The notes: generated by a model from the sequence alone, not told the origin. Shown: positions 1-11,805, counted from the first letter of the stretch. The stretch: DNA of 64,000 nucleotides from Biomphalaria glabrata (GCF_947242115.1 NC_074726.1:5387951-5451950), one strand, 5' to 3'. Numbers and translations: made by a program.

Positions 1-280
1 AGACGGATTAGAGTTACCCCACGTAGCTTTAGCGGCGAAAAACAAGAGGAAAGGAGAACAAGTAATCTATTCTGTATTCACCAGTCACTAAATAAAAGGG
101 TCGGACTTTATCATTGTCGGGCCCTATGGGAAACGGATTTCGCGGGGCCAGGTTTGGGTAGTGGTACGGATAAAAAGTGAAAATTAAGAGTTTATATTTG
201 TATTAGAAAATATATTCATCTTTGCATTTTATTCATTTTTAACTACGTACAGAATTACGTTACAAGCCTTGCGTGTAGCA

Positions 281-509
281 AAGTCATAAAGTATATCATA
301 AGTAATAAAGTATATCATAAGTAATAAAGTATATCATAAGTAATAAAGTATATCATAAGTCATAAAGTATATCATAAGTCATAAAGTATATCATAAGTCA
401 TAAAGTATATCATAAGTCATAAAGTATATCATAAGTCATAAAGTATATCATAAGTCATAAAGTATATCATAAGTCATAAAGTATATCATAAGTCATAAAG
501 TATATCATA
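281..509. repeat. 19-bp tandem array, about 12 copies
   Basis: A 19-bp unit, cataaagtatatcataagt, is repeated about 12 times. The first copies carry aataaag in place of cataaag, so the array has two unit variants in separate blocks. It is AT-rich and non-coding. Confidence 0.9.
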
Positions 510-510
510 A

Positions 511-960
511 AATTCTGTTTCCTACAAAGATCACGCTCAATAGCAAGAATAACCTAATGTTTCAATTTATCTACAAAAATTGTTGACCTCAAGTAATTCT
601 TCATTAATTTGAGGCGCGAGAAGTTTCTTTCACCAGATTCCACAATTACGGATAATGCCGTTTTTTTTTTATCGCGCGTAGGATTGGCGTTTTTCATATT
701 GAATGGCACCCCAAAAATAACAATTTTTGTCTATATATTTCAAAAGATTGTAATAATTTCCGGAGATTTCTAGGACTTTTCCGTATATTTTGCAATTTCA
801 GAAGATTTCCAGGAGCTCCTAGTAAATCTGGAGGCTGAGGGAAATCTGTCATAATGGTCTAATGTAATCATTTTCAACTAGAATTAGCACAGATTCTATG
901 AAATTGTGGGGCCCACTTCGGTCGCATAGGTTGCAGTGGCGTAATCTACATTAGTCCCCT
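511..960 (-). mobile_element. hAT-family DNA transposon fragment (transposase C-terminus)
   Basis: Read on the minus strand, about 515-690 encodes SGERNFSRLKLMKNYLRST followed by a segment ending in AIERDLC. This is the C-terminal dimerisation block (ERxFSxLKLIKxxLRxxM...LAxLxIExD) of hAT-type transposases. A stop lies inside the block, so it is a decayed remnant. The sequence up to about 960 is shared with 54540-54800 and, inverted, with 30395-30600, so this is one dispersed family. Confidence 0.65.
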
Positions 961-1497
961 TTATAGGTCGCCGCTCTAAATTGAAACAAACAAGATATAT
1001 CCATAAAATGTTCTCCAGTCTAGCGATTCAGAAGTTAGTTTGCAGTAGATGAAAATCGCTCATAATCTTCTATAAGCTCTATGTTTTAATTCCCTAAACC
1101 TGGAAGTGATATCATTGCCATGTTGAAGGTGACGTTAAATGTGATCTAGTCCTGACTGATGTTTTTGACTGATTATCTAAATGATCTAATTATTTTGTAA
1201 AGGGACAATCTCTCATTAAAATCTTCAAGAAACAAAATTTGTCCCTAAATAAAAAAATATATTTTCCATTTAATTAAATTAATGCCATTCTTATATACAT
1301 ACTATAGATTTTTCTCTTTTTTAAAGTTATCTTTTACTATGTGTAGTATGACAGAAATCATGTAATTTAGTAACACAATTTTTTTTTGTTCTACGAAAAA
1401 TCGAAAACCGTTTGCATAAATATGTTAAAAATATGTTGGATATGATGCTGTAGTACTATAAAGTCTATCGTGTTTTTACTTTTAATAATGACGTAAG

Positions 1498-1770
1498 TTC
1501 CCCTTTCAGACCTTGTGGTCTATAGGGCAGATGATGCAAAGGTCATCTTTTTCTGCGGCCTACAGTAAACGAGGGTGTCTTGTGGCCAGCACAACGACCA
1601 AACGCCTTTACTTTTCCCCAGTTAATTTCAGGTACTCATTAGAGCTGGGTGGACTCGAAGGAACACAAAGATCTCAAAACTAAATAAAATAAATCAGTCT
1701 TCACCAGGATTCGAACCCGTGTCTCCCAGATTGGAAGAAATACGTTTTACTGCTCAACCACCGCGCCCCA
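1498..1770 (-). mobile_element. tRNA-derived SINE, family A, near full length
   Basis: The minus strand carries a tRNA-like head, with an A-box-like region around 1740-1765 and the B box ggttcgaatcctgg around 1707-1720. A conserved body follows, including the words gttggtcgttgtgctggcc-like and the tail 'ctatagaccacaaggtctg'. The same order occurs at 34754-35030 on the plus strand and in several other copies in this window. Confidence 0.8.
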
Positions 1771-2394
1771 AACTATTAATAGTGAATAGCTCTAAAAACG
1801 GTGTAATTTTATGATAAAGCTGCTTGCACAAATGATTTAAAAAAACAAAAATTCTTGCTTTCAGAAAAAGTAGCCATTCCTCAAAATTTTGAAAGTTTTA
1901 AAATATCATGATGACGGATTTTCAATATCTTTTCCACTTTACGAGATCTCAACGGGACGGAAGGTTGCATGGACAGGCAGAATAAACAAAACAAATAGCA
2001 AATATTTTCCTATCGGGGCCGCCAGAAATATCATTAATCCATTAATCGCACAGATTTATTGTTGTTGGTCTAATTCTATTATAAATTTAAATACAAGACT
2101 AATAATCCAAACTAATTGATACATTTAGACTCCGTAAAAGCTTGTTTTTTAAGAATTTCTAAAATCTTTTTTTTTTATTTTATGATAATTTTCAATCGTT
2201 TTTTTTTCTCAGTAAACAGAAAATAGTGTTTGATAAAGAAACCCAAACAGAGCGTGCATGTACGATACTAAATGAGCCTAGATATAAAAACAAGTAAGAA
2301 TATTTTCTGTGATTTGATTACAATTATCAATACAAATCTTAATGTATAAAGTATATATATATATATGTTTTAAAATGTTTTAAAATGTTTTACA

Positions 2395-2560
2395 TGCTTC
2401 GGATGTTCCTTCAGAGTTGAACATAGTTTACTTCCTAGTCCAAACCTCCCGCACGACGAAGGGGGATGGGAGCGGGTAGGGTTTGAACCCTGGAACATCG
2501 ATAAATCTGAACGACAGTCCAGCGCGCAAACTGCACGACCAGAAGCCATCCATATAATAT
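2395..2560 (-). mobile_element. tRNA-derived SINE, family B
   Basis: On the minus strand an A-box-like segment (gtcgtgcagtttgcgcgctg) is followed by a B box (gggttcaaaccc-like), then a body with cccgctcccatccccc and a tail near acatccgaagca. A second copy lies at 39065-39240. Microsatellite TA sequence and a short opposite-strand piece of the SINE head adjoin it at 2560-2605. Confidence 0.7.
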
Positions 2561-2618
2561 ATATATTATATATATATATATTGTATGGATGCCTCCTGGT
2601 CTGGTATATATATATATA

Positions 2619-3225
2619 CTATAAAGTAGAAAGTAAGGCGTATGTATGTATGTATGTATGTATGTATGTATGTATGTATGTTAGGAACAGAAATAAAAAC
2701 CGCTCGACAGAAATGTTCCTTGGGTACTAACTTAGACCTTACTGTATGTATTGTAGCTCTAAAACAAACTTAAAACCCTCAAAAAAAAAAGTTAACCGAC
2801 TCTATTAAAATTATAGTATTATATGGATCTAGGCTTTGTTTTCAATGTTGACATGAGAAAAGATTGAAAGGATTTAGATCTAGATCTAATTTTAAGAACT
2901 ACACTTTGCACATATAGTTTTTTACTTTGACACATGGAAATACAAAAGATGGTCTATTGATTTCATTACGTACTAAAATTAACCTTCAAGTTTGTGTTTC
3001 AAAAGCATTTTTACATAAATTCCTTCCATATATCTGTGAATTTAGACGTCCTGACTTACTTAATAATCCCTTTCATTGAACAAATCGGGTAAACACGTTT
3101 TAATTGTACTTTATATCCTATTCATCTATCGCTCTTTTCGTTTTTAATAGATATGAATGTATCGGCATCGGGTTAACCCATTTTCGCAAACTAAGACCCG
3201 CAGGGCGCGGGTAATGCCAGGCTAG
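2619..3225 (+). mobile_element. Non-autonomous Helitron-like element
   Basis: The right end has the Helitron 3' signature: a GC-rich hairpin (acccgc at 3196-3201 pairing with gcgggt at 3207-3212), a 9-nt spacer, then CTAG at 3222-3225 followed by T. The left end is placed at about 2619, where ctataaagtagaaagtaagg leaves TA microsatellite DNA and a (TATG)n run begins. No Rep/helicase coding sequence is visible, so it would depend on a partner element. The 5' boundary is less certain than the 3' one. Confidence 0.6.
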
Positions 3226-3519
3226 TATATATATAAAGTACATGATTATTTTAATAGCACTGTTAATTTTTGAGATACAAGCAATTTTTTTTTATTCCAT
3301 ATTCTACGACTATTTCAAGCCTGGAGTCATTGGAGCATGTAGGACTAAATTAACATATCATTAAATTAATGACATAATTATCTTCTTCTTTAAATGAATA
3401 TCTCTAATTTATTTTGTACTAAACAATCGTGAGAAACGGACAGACAGACTGTATACAACAATAAATCCAAATTTCCTTTTAGGACCACTAATAAATCAAA
3501 GATTTTTGTAATTTTTTAG

Positions 3520-5207
3520 AAGAGCTATTCTATCAGATTATCTTGATCTTGGAGAAGATGCTTCGTATCTGACACGAGATTTAAAGGACGTACTGCTTGA
3601 AAAAACTCCCAGAAGAAGACATGAATACAGCCACAGCATGACAGAGAAATCTCCAATAGTCGAGAGGTTTGACAAGTAAGTATTAAAACATTTTATGTTT
3701 GTGAGTGTGAATTGGGGAGTTGATTCACCTGTTTGATTGAAGGTAAAAATAAAGAACTAGAAAATAGTTGTACGCTGTAAAATTTGTGTTAAGGTTACAT
3801 GTTGCTATATTCTCATTGATAGTTTAAACAATAATTATAGCTTTTATATAGCGCTACTTTCACGCTTATAGCATGCCCAGAGCGCTTTGGTCCAATCTCA
3901 TTTGTGGACCAGTTGGAGGGAGGGGAATCTGGGAGTAGGTTTTCCGTGCTGCCTTTAGGCGCTCAGTAAACATAACTCTGCTCGACTCCGGTGTCGAACC
4001 TCGAGCCACCTTCATAGGTAGCCAAGCCAAGTGTACTTAGCCTCTCGACCACGCTTTCCACTAGTTGATATATTTTTAGAAGCATTTATTTAATCTTGCG
4101 TGTCATCTAGCGGCTGACGAGACTGATGCAGCAACTTTAACCCCGACTGCATACCTTAGGCAAGGCTTATGATTCCCGTCATTGTGCTCTAATGCCGTTT
4201 TGGAAGAAAATATGTCAACACTGATGCTTTTGTTGTCATAAAACTGGCGAAATATGTATTAATGTCACTAACAGGTTTCTTTTTTAATAGTTACTCTCTA
4301 GTTTTGAACGGAACGAAAAAAATTTGAACAAAAGTTGGAATTTAGGAAATCTAAGAAACTGTCAGTGAAGCCGATAGAGCGTCGATAGATCATCCCGTCT
4401 AGACGGGAATGTCAAGAGATCGATTGCTATAGTGTAAAATTATTTCTTTCATTATATTTACATTTTTATTTTTCAATTTTTTTCAGGTCGCCAGTCAAGA
4501 ACATACTTTTCATAAGCAGCGATGCTCAAATGATGCGTATCCTATTGTGTTCTCAATTTGGAAAATCCCAGCCAAGTCTAATTACTGAAAATGAGGGACT
4601 ACAGGAATATCAATGTTCGGAAGAAGGAATACACTTCTACTGTGCTCGCATTTCAGTCTCGTCTTCCCGGAGTGAAATATTAAGATTAATTGAGAGTTCT
4701 GAAAAGTATACTGACCTTGTTTTCCATGGGTGCATTATTGCATTAAGCACAAATTGTGACAAATGCATACTAGATATGTTTCAGGCCAGCTTCCTGAAGA
4801 ATTATTGTTTCTTAATTTTGTCAAGTGAACTAGATAAATCCTCAATTACCCAACAAGTGAAAGAAATTTTACCTTTTGATTGGTTCAAGTTTGGTCATGA
4901 AATACTTAAAAACGAGCTACAAAGTTTTTTCGGCGAAGTATTTCAACTCGACCAACGTCTTTTAAAACAGCCATTAGATATAACTTTACCAGAACAAACT
5001 ATTCATAAAGAGGTGAACGTCTTAAGGGAAAAATTGCATAAATTCACACAATTTCTTAATTCAATAAAATACAGCCATGATATTGACTCAAAATTAGAAC
5101 CTCTGACACATCAGATTATCTCATTACTGGACCAATTCAAAAACACTTACATTAAGACTGAGCACTTACCAGTAATAACATCAGATGTCATATGTGAATT
5201 GAGTTAA
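3520..5207 (+). CDS. GIMAP-like protein with degenerate GTPase core (3' exons)
   Basis: There are two joined exons, 3520-3675 (acceptor attttttag, donor gtaagt) and 4487-5207 (acceptor tttttttcag). They join in phase 2 and leave 291 residues ending in TAA; upstream exons were not found. The first exon is charged and gives no recognisable domain. The second has the hydrophobic-strand/helix order of an AIG1/GIMAP domain, but the P-loop is cut down to QFGKSQ (about residues 75-80) and the DxxG motif is missing. Near its end RLLKQPLDITL lines up with VKQPLQDLTI and MKQPLQSLKI in the two intact GIMAPs at 22.4-23.7 and 31.8-33.2 kb. This suggests a paralogue that no longer binds or hydrolyses GTP normally. 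The relationship is inferred from the motif and strand pattern only; it could instead be an unrelated helical protein. Confidence 0.6.
3828..4063 (-). mobile_element. tRNA-derived SINE, family C, inside an intron
   Basis: The minus strand begins with a tRNA-like head (agcgtggtcgagaggctaag-like) and B box (gaggttcgacacc) and ends with agcgctctgggcatgctata and a cgctatataaaagc tail. The same sequence occurs on the plus strand at 14534-14750 and 17640-17870. It lies in the intron between 3675 and 4487. Confidence 0.8.
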
Positions 5208-5270
5208 TGTTATTTTTAGGATAAAATTCATTGATGTTAGTATTTTTTATGTCGTCACAATGCCAGGTAA

Positions 5271-5276
5271 AATAAA
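5271..5276 (+). promoter_or_regulatory. Candidate polyadenylation signal AATAAA
   Basis: A canonical AATAAA hexamer lies 64 bases after the stop codon of the GIMAP-like gene and is followed by A-rich sequence. It is the only well-placed hexamer before the TA microsatellite at 5523. Confidence 0.5.
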
Positions 5277-5534
5277 AAAACAGCAACAAAAAAAAAAACA
5301 ACAAGAAGAAATTAAAGAAGTTGCAAATACATAAGGAAAAAAAAGGAAAAAAAACTGTTTTAGTTCAGTTATACCTAGCTCTTCGGTCCTTGCATATATT
5401 TGCCCTGATTGCATTAAACACGACGTTTATTTTTTTTAAAGTATTTTTTGTGGTAATGAGCTGGTGACATATCAACAAAGTGGTGTATATGTCCCTCAAA
5501 CCCAAACGTTTTGGTACTACTGATATATATATAT

Positions 5535-6230
5535 ATATATATATAGTTCGTCCATTGTGGTTCGATGATGACCACTTTGTCGGGGGGGCTGAGGGCTTTG
5601 CACTGGGGTTTTATGCCTCCTCATGTGGCTGGTGAGACCTATGTGAGCCCGGAATGTTAGGCTGCACACTGTGCAGGTTATTCCAGCTGGAGCTAGTGTC
5701 GTTTGTCTTGCTTTTCTTCTCTTGCGTTTTTCTTCTGCCAGCATTTTTCTTTTTTCCTCAGCAACCTGTGCGTCAGTTTTCACAGCGCGACGCCATGATG
5801 CTCTGTCATGTGCCTCTGTCTCCCAGGTGCCTGGGTCTATGTTGAACGCCTTCAGAGAAATTTTGAGGGTGTCCCTGAAGCGCTTTCTTTGACCACTTTG
5901 CGAGTGCTTTCCTTCGCTTAGTTGGCCATACAAGAGTCTTTTAGGGATGCGGTGGTCTTCCATTCTGCAGACGTGACCTGCCCATCGCAGCTGGGACTGC
6001 ATCAGGATTGTGTGGATGCTTTGCAGACCCGTTCTTCGAAGGACTTCAGTATCTGGTATTACGTCTTGCCATTCAGTATTTTTCTCAGACAAGTCATGTG
6101 GAAGTGATTCAGTTTCCTTGCATGTTTTCTGTACACTGTCCATGTTTCTGAGGCATAGAGCAATGTAGGGAGGATGACGGCTCTTTAGACCCCTAGCTTT
6201 GTATTTGTGGTGATACCACGTCTGTCCCAG
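5535..6230 (-). mobile_element. LINE 3' end encoding a C-terminal C2H2 zinc finger
   Basis: The minus strand reads through 208 codons (6143-5517), beginning after the RT core: SIHTILMQSQLRWAGHVCRM, then ISLKAFNIDPGTWE and RASWRR, then a lysine/arginine-rich stretch. It closes with CTVCSLTFRAHIGLTSHMRR and a further H, a C2H2 finger. 'LRWAGHVxRM...RLLYGQL' is the familiar post-RT region of non-LTR retrotransposons in invertebrates. It ends in a TA microsatellite at 5523-5545, consistent with a simple-repeat LINE tail. The copy is 5'-truncated with no RT motifs in reach, so it is inactive. Confidence 0.8.
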
Positions 6231-7849
6231 ACATTTTTAGACTACTAATGGTAACATTTATTTGACTTGCAAGTAAAGCAAACAAAAAAAATCCGATGAA
6301 GACAAGCTGTGCAGAGATCAGTTTATTGGTTGTGATACTAGCAAAATATATTATATTTAATAAAAAGAAAGAAATTTTTAGCTTCTTGTGTAAGCGTATT
6401 ATAACTTGTACAAAACGCATAATAACTTGAATAACTTCTTTGTGAGCAAAATGAAATTATAGCTTTTATTAAACTATAGACACATTTAAGTTGAGGTGAA
6501 ATGGAATAAATGAAATAAACTTGAGTAATAATATAAAACTGTATTTATAGCAAAATATAGCTCAGTACACAAACACGTCCTTCCATTCTGGCAATGTGGA
6601 GTCGTCTGTTACCTACCCAAGACAGCTGACGACAATGCCGCTTATCTTGCATCATTCATATAACACAGCTACCAACCAATCGTTAACCCCTTCCCACCGT
6701 TACCATAGAAACACACACACATACACACACTCCATAACAAAGCTGCTAAAGTTGTATTAATGTATTAAAAGCACCATATTTTAGCTTAAAAAAAACAACA
6801 CTTCAATGTTTAATCCAACACTCCTTGCAATTTATTCTCTATGTTTTATTACAGTTCTCAAACTCTCGCTCTCCTGTCAATCACTTTCTCTTATAGTGAT
6901 GAAATATTTGTACCATAGTTGGACTAAAAATAATTTTAGATTTCACAAAAGAAAAAAAAAAAACTACTTATACAGAGAAATAAACTTCACCCAAAGCATC
7001 AATTTTCTAAAGAAAAAGCCTTTAAAGAAAAGTGGGGGGGGGGGGGAAGGCTCAAATAGCAAATAAAACACGACATTTAGAAAATTTCAATCTCGATTTT
7101 AAAAACTCCATTTTAAAAATCAATATAAAGGCTATTTCCAATTTTCACAGACACACATAAGCCCAATAACATAGACACATACAAGCATACATGCATGCAT
7201 GTATGCCCACACAAATCTATATATAAAATAAAAAATAAAATGTCTAAAAAAAATACATTTTTAAGCTAATTGAAATTCCACTTGCAATCTGTTAAAATTA
7301 TTTGTGATAAGAAAAAGAAACATTTATTTATTTGTGAAAATGTAGAACAAGGGTAATTACTTTACAAAATATATTTTTCACTTTATAAATAGTATTATAT
7401 TAAATTATTATATTTCGTTATATTTATGATACAGAGTTGTAATTGTTATCTTGATTTACACATATACTTTTTGTTATATGTCGTTAGGAATTTTTCTCAT
7501 TTCAATGGACTCTCTAGAGTCAGTAGAAGTTAGTTACTAAAGTCTTCTTAGTAGTCTAGATTTAATATACTAGTGTTTATGGATCATCCATGCAGGACAC
7601 TAATTATGAATACATAATAGTCCATGGTAATTAACTTTACTATAAGGCTGGACAATTATTTATTCTATAAGATATCTTATTAATCATTTTTATCTAATAT
7701 TACATAATATTGAATTTAATTTCAATACACATAATAACTTTACATAAGAACAAGGAAATAATCATTCCATTAATTACATTACAAAAATGTAAGTTTTGCT
7801 TACGGACAAAGCTGAACATCCCCATCAAAAGGGTAAAAAAAAAGATGTC
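6231..7849. other. Intergenic, no gene seen
   Basis: AT-rich DNA with short homopolymers, a CA-rich stretch (6713-6732) and a poly-G run near 7034-7046. The only open frames are short and compositionally biased. No splice-bounded exon or repeat family could be supported here. Confidence 0.5.
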
Positions 7850-9600
7850 ATGTCTAGGGCAAAAAAGGCTAAATGTCGAAAGGCTGGCTGACGTACGAGA
7901 GAGCTTCAGTGTACTACTCGAGGCTGATCTTCAAAAGCCCCAGGACGATGACCCAGTGAGTAACTGGAGCCAGCTAAAATCGATACTTCAGGACGTGACA
8001 GCCAAAGTCGTAAGATACTGCAGTAAACCCAACAGAGACTGGTTTGATGAGAACAATACCGCCATTCAAGAACTGTTAAAGAATAAGCACAAATACTATC
8101 GCTCTGTTCTTGCGAACTGTCGCACCTATTTAAAAGCACCGTTTTCGACTACTTTGATGACGTCATTTTTATGGGTTTTGTTTGTGTACAGTAGGTGATC
8201 TCCTTTTGTCGTTTCGTCATAATTTTTTATGACATATATTGTTCTAGCTCGTCTGGTATTTTTCACGCCATGTTGCTTAGACTGAAGCAAGCTATAATTT
8301 GGTCAGCTCTTGAATTTCTCCTTGAATCGGATATTGGATAGCCTTATCGTTGTCCTTGATAGATATCCTTAAAGGATTATCTTGACCCCTGTTTAGGGTG
8401 AGTTTTTATTTCATATTGTTAAGTTATTTTTATATGGATTCGATCATATTCGTATTTTGCATATAAGTTGTAAGATTAGAAGAATCTGTTCTTTACCTTT
8501 CTATAGGGTCTTAGTTTTAGCTTACAGGACTGAGATTTTCATCTCAGGTTTTTTGTCTGATGTTTCAAGTTTGATTTACGAGTTTGAGATTCCAGATTCC
8601 AGATTGTTGTATCCAGACCTGGTGGTGTCTTAGTGAAGTTGTGAGCTTTGATGTTGCTATGTACTTGATTGATTATTGATCGTCGGTGAACAGTATCTTG
8701 GCTGGATGATAGATCTACTTGTATTGCCAGTTGCCAGTCTTGAAAGATTGTGTGGACAATATTATTACTTAACCTTATAAGTTAAGGTGATTAATTTTGT
8801 TTTAAAATACTAATTAAGTATTTACTAGAGTCTTACTATAAGTATTGATTTTGCATACCATACTATATCCACTCATATTTCTCTATCATTATTATTGATC
8901 ATATGTCATTGTACAAATATAATTAGATTAAATTCATAATTTTATTTAAATCATCATACATCTCGTTTATTAGTCTGTGTACAACTGGGTGTGTATAGTG
9001 TGACTGTCGGGATGAACTTGGGCCTAAAATAAATTATGTTATAAATTAATTATACAAATGCATTAATACTTAATAATGTCATACAACAAAGACCTGACAC
9101 GAACCCTAATGACAACGCAGCCAGAACTCTCTATAAAGCTTCTTGTCACACTCTGCAGTCAAAGGTCAGGGAACTAAAAAAATAATTGGTGGCTTGAGCT
9201 GTCCGTAAACATACAGAGAAATGCTGACACTGGTGACACACGCTCTTTCTATGAGTCGCTTCCATGTGTCCATGGCCCAACTTACCAGACTACAGCACCT
9301 CTAAGATCATCCGATGGTTCTACCCTATTAACTAGCAAGGTGGACATACTAAATCGATGGACAGAACACTACAGTATGCTGTTTGGTGATAAAAGGCACG
9401 TATCGGAGGAATCGCTGGCAAATGTCCCTCAGAAAACTATGAAAGAGGAGCTCGACGACCCACCGACATTTGAGGAAATTGAGACAGCAATATTTAAACT
9501 AAAAAAACATAAGGCACCTGACTCTGATGGACTTTCCGCTGAAATATTTAAAATGGGTGGTGTCCCCCTAACCAATGAGAAATCATATTTTTTAAAGTAA
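7850..9600 (+). mobile_element. LINE fragment (pre-RT and RT N-terminal region), split by an insertion
   Basis: The left part (about 7850-8128) encodes LADVRESFSVLLEADLQKPQ and RDWFDENNTAIQELLKNKH, the segment between endonuclease and reverse transcriptase in invertebrate non-LTR elements. The right part (about 9100-9600) continues the same protein: ILNRWTEHYSMLFGDKR, then DPPTFEEIETAIFKLKKHKA and DSDGLSAEIFK, the RT entry motif (KxxKAxGxDGLxAE). Roughly 970 bp of unrelated AT-rich sequence separates them. Several stops between 9100 and 9330 and truncation after 9600 mark a dead copy. Confidence 0.75.
8128..9100. mobile_element. Unclassified insertion within a LINE
   Basis: About 970 bp interrupt a LINE reading frame whose two halves match the expected order of the protein. 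The insert has no long ORF and no tRNA-type boxes. I could not fix exact termini, inverted repeats or a clear target duplication, so its class is unknown. Confidence 0.4.
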
Positions 9601-9719
9601 GCTCCTTTAAACAGTACCTATTTAATAATTTTTCAAAAATATATGGGTCGTGTTGGCCAGTTGTAAAGTTCTAGTCTCTATAATCTTTGAAATATGTCTT
9701 TCGTGATTTTAAGGACGTT

Positions 9720-9885
9720 CTTGAGTCAACCTAACTTAAATGGGTACATGACATTAGTTGGCGATAGTTAAGACGGTTGAGCGTTGTGCTGGCCACATGA
9801 CACCCTCGATAACCGTAGACCGTAGAATCATTTGACCTATACTTTATCTTCCCACGGATCGCAAGGTCTGAAAGATAAAAGTTGT
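9720..9885 (+). mobile_element. SINE family A, 5'-truncated
   Basis: It has the family-A body (acatgacattagttgg, ggttgagcgttgtgctggcc, acaccctcgataaccgtaga) and the tail cgcaaggtctgaaag, but lacks the tRNA-like head. 5' truncation is typical of target-primed retroposition. Confidence 0.7.
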
Positions 9886-10619
9886 TTTTTTTTGCTATTA
9901 TTATTATAGCTCAACAATTAGTACTTAAATTGATTTTGTGTGAATAGTTGGTTCCATTGTGTGTGTCATGCACTATTCATGCCTAAATATAGTTGTGCAG
10001 ATCATGACTAAACTTGAGATAGCACTTCTTGTCGTCCATTAGCTGGATAAATTCGTTTTTAGATACACGTGATATGAAACGGCTGGCAGCTTAGCAGTTG
10101 AAGAGGTATGAACTTTACTTTAAATATCAATATTCAGAGAGCTTCCAAAAGGTTATCCTTTTTTTCCCAATTAGTCATTTATATGAAGATACATTAAAAT
10201 CGTGTGGTTTTTGGTAAGTTAAAATTTCATCTTAATGGCTGCAGGCCCTAACCCTACCATTCGCATGCAGCCCCGATCCCGTATAATTTACATTTCCCAG
10301 AACATCTTTTGTAAAAATAAAAACAAAAAAAAAAACAACTAGTTTATGAACCTTTGACTGTACCTTTATCACAATGTATAATTTAATTATTTTGTTTTGT
10401 TTTATTATAGTTCACTTCATGGATACAAAGACGTTTAGTACATGAAAAGTTGTTCATTAGTGACCTAAATAACTCATTATTTGCTACAGTCTCTTTAATG
10501 TTAGATTTCTTCTTGTAGTCAAGATTTTATACATAAATAGTTAAAATAATCTAGCTCAATAAGACCTTTTAACTAGACTGTTATTGGTAACATCTGTTTC
10601 TACTTGACGTCTAATTTAA

Positions 10620-10706
10620 CTCACACGCACACACACACGCACATGGTTTACCTACTTAAGTAGTCATACTGGTTGTGAGTGTGTGCGTGTGTGTGTGTGT
10701 GTGTGT
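10620..10706. repeat. Opposed CA and GT microsatellites
   Basis: A short (CA)n tract at 10622-10643 is followed about 35 bp later by a (GT)n tract at 10677-10706. Each is the reverse complement of the other, so the single strand could fold into a hairpin. Confidence 0.7.
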
Positions 10707-11109
10707 TCATATATTTTAATGGCGACGGTCCACAATTCTGCATCATTTAAAGGGCCCCTCATTCGATTGTGTGTTGCGTTCGTAGATTTCAAATACATTT
10801 TTGGAAAGGGGGGGGGGGGAAGGGGAACTTTTGAACATTTTAATTTTTTTGTTTTTTTTTGTGCCAACACTAGGTGGCAGTTTGAGACTGATTTCTGTAA
10901 AATATTAAAGAGAGTACTTGGGAGAAATAAATATGTTAAAAATTATTGTCTTCTAAATATCTAGGATAATGTTTTCAAGTGGTTTTCAACCTTGATATGT
11001 TTCTATGATAAAGAAACCATTTCTTAAAATTGATGGAATTGCTATACAGATTGGTATTACAGATAGAATGTTGTTTGTGGATCCTCACTATGTAGCAATT
11101 TTTATATAT

Positions 11110-11490
11110 ATATGATTATCTACGTCGCCAAACCTTGCGGAACACGCACGCACTCCGACGCTCTAACTTTCGATGAAAAAGTCATGGAAAGATAACACTT
11201 ATACTTCTGCAAGTTGGACTAGAGTTATCCCACGTAACTTTCACGGCGACAGAGAGCGCGGCTCAGAAAAAAAGAGGTGGTGGGGGGGGGAGAACAAGAA
11301 ATCGTCTCTGTATATATAATTCTCTTCGTCGACCTACCATGCGGGACACTACGCACGCACGCCGATTCTCTAACCCTCCTCCCGCCCCCTCCCGCACCTG
11401 CGCCTTCCTCGCTTTCTAGGCACGCGCACACAGTCGTTTGCCCAAATGGACAACTGTGTTTTTCAGGAAGTGTTCACCCATCACTAAATA
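11110..11490. repeat. Dispersed repeat, also at the window start
   Basis: The segment containing gactagagttatcccacgta and cggcgacagagagc resembles positions 7-60 (agagttaccccacgtagctt, then gcggcg and a gagaacaag stretch). The word ttctcttcgtc near 11320 also recurs, inverted, near 49826. This is an interspersed family of unknown class. Proline-rich frames across 11225-11516 result from its GC-rich composition and are not supported as genes. Confidence 0.5.
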
Positions 11491-11689
11491 GCGACGTATG
11501 TTACGCCGCGGGTTGACTAATATAATATACATTGTTTGTAAGATGGTTTCTTGAGAATTACTATAACACTAATTCATTTACAACAATATAGTAGATAAAT
11601 CTAAGCTCGAGTAATCAAAGACAGAATATAATTTAATTAGAAAAGAAGTCATAGAAAGTAAAAATACCCTTTCTTCATCTGGGAGAAGT

Positions 11690-11805
11690 TTTTCGTGCTG
11701 ACCTTTCACAAGAATTCTTAATAGGAATTCGAACTCGGACACTCAAGCCTTCGCGATGGAAGGCCAACGTAAAAGCCACTGAGCTAGCCAAGTACTTATG
11801 AAAAT
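11690..11805 (-). mobile_element. tRNA-like SINE head, divergent
   Basis: The minus strand reads agtacttggctagctcagtg, a tRNA-like A-box region, and then gagttcgaattcc, a B-box. The body is short and resembles family C around gcacgaaaaactt. Only one such copy was seen. Confidence 0.5.

Noticed and set aside
1707-1765. Genuine tRNA genes at the SINE heads (here and in the other copies)
   Set aside because: A and B boxes are present, but the tRNA cloverleaf is degenerate and each head continues into the same repeat body, so these are SINEs.
1889-2119. 76-codon plus-strand frame upstream of the GIMAP-like gene
   Set aside because: It opens only at a TTG after a stop. The nearby acceptor-like tttcag at 1859-1864 leads into stops in the other frames, and there is no donor with a matching phase for exon 3520. 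It may still be an unrecognised exon.
8128-9100. Solo LTR of a retrovirus-like element
   Set aside because: I could not identify matching TG...CA ends, a target duplication or any related internal sequence, so the LTR class is not supported.
10664-11516. Several short frames rich in Thr-His, Gly or Pro
   Set aside because: They come from GT/CA microsatellites and a GC-rich dispersed repeat.
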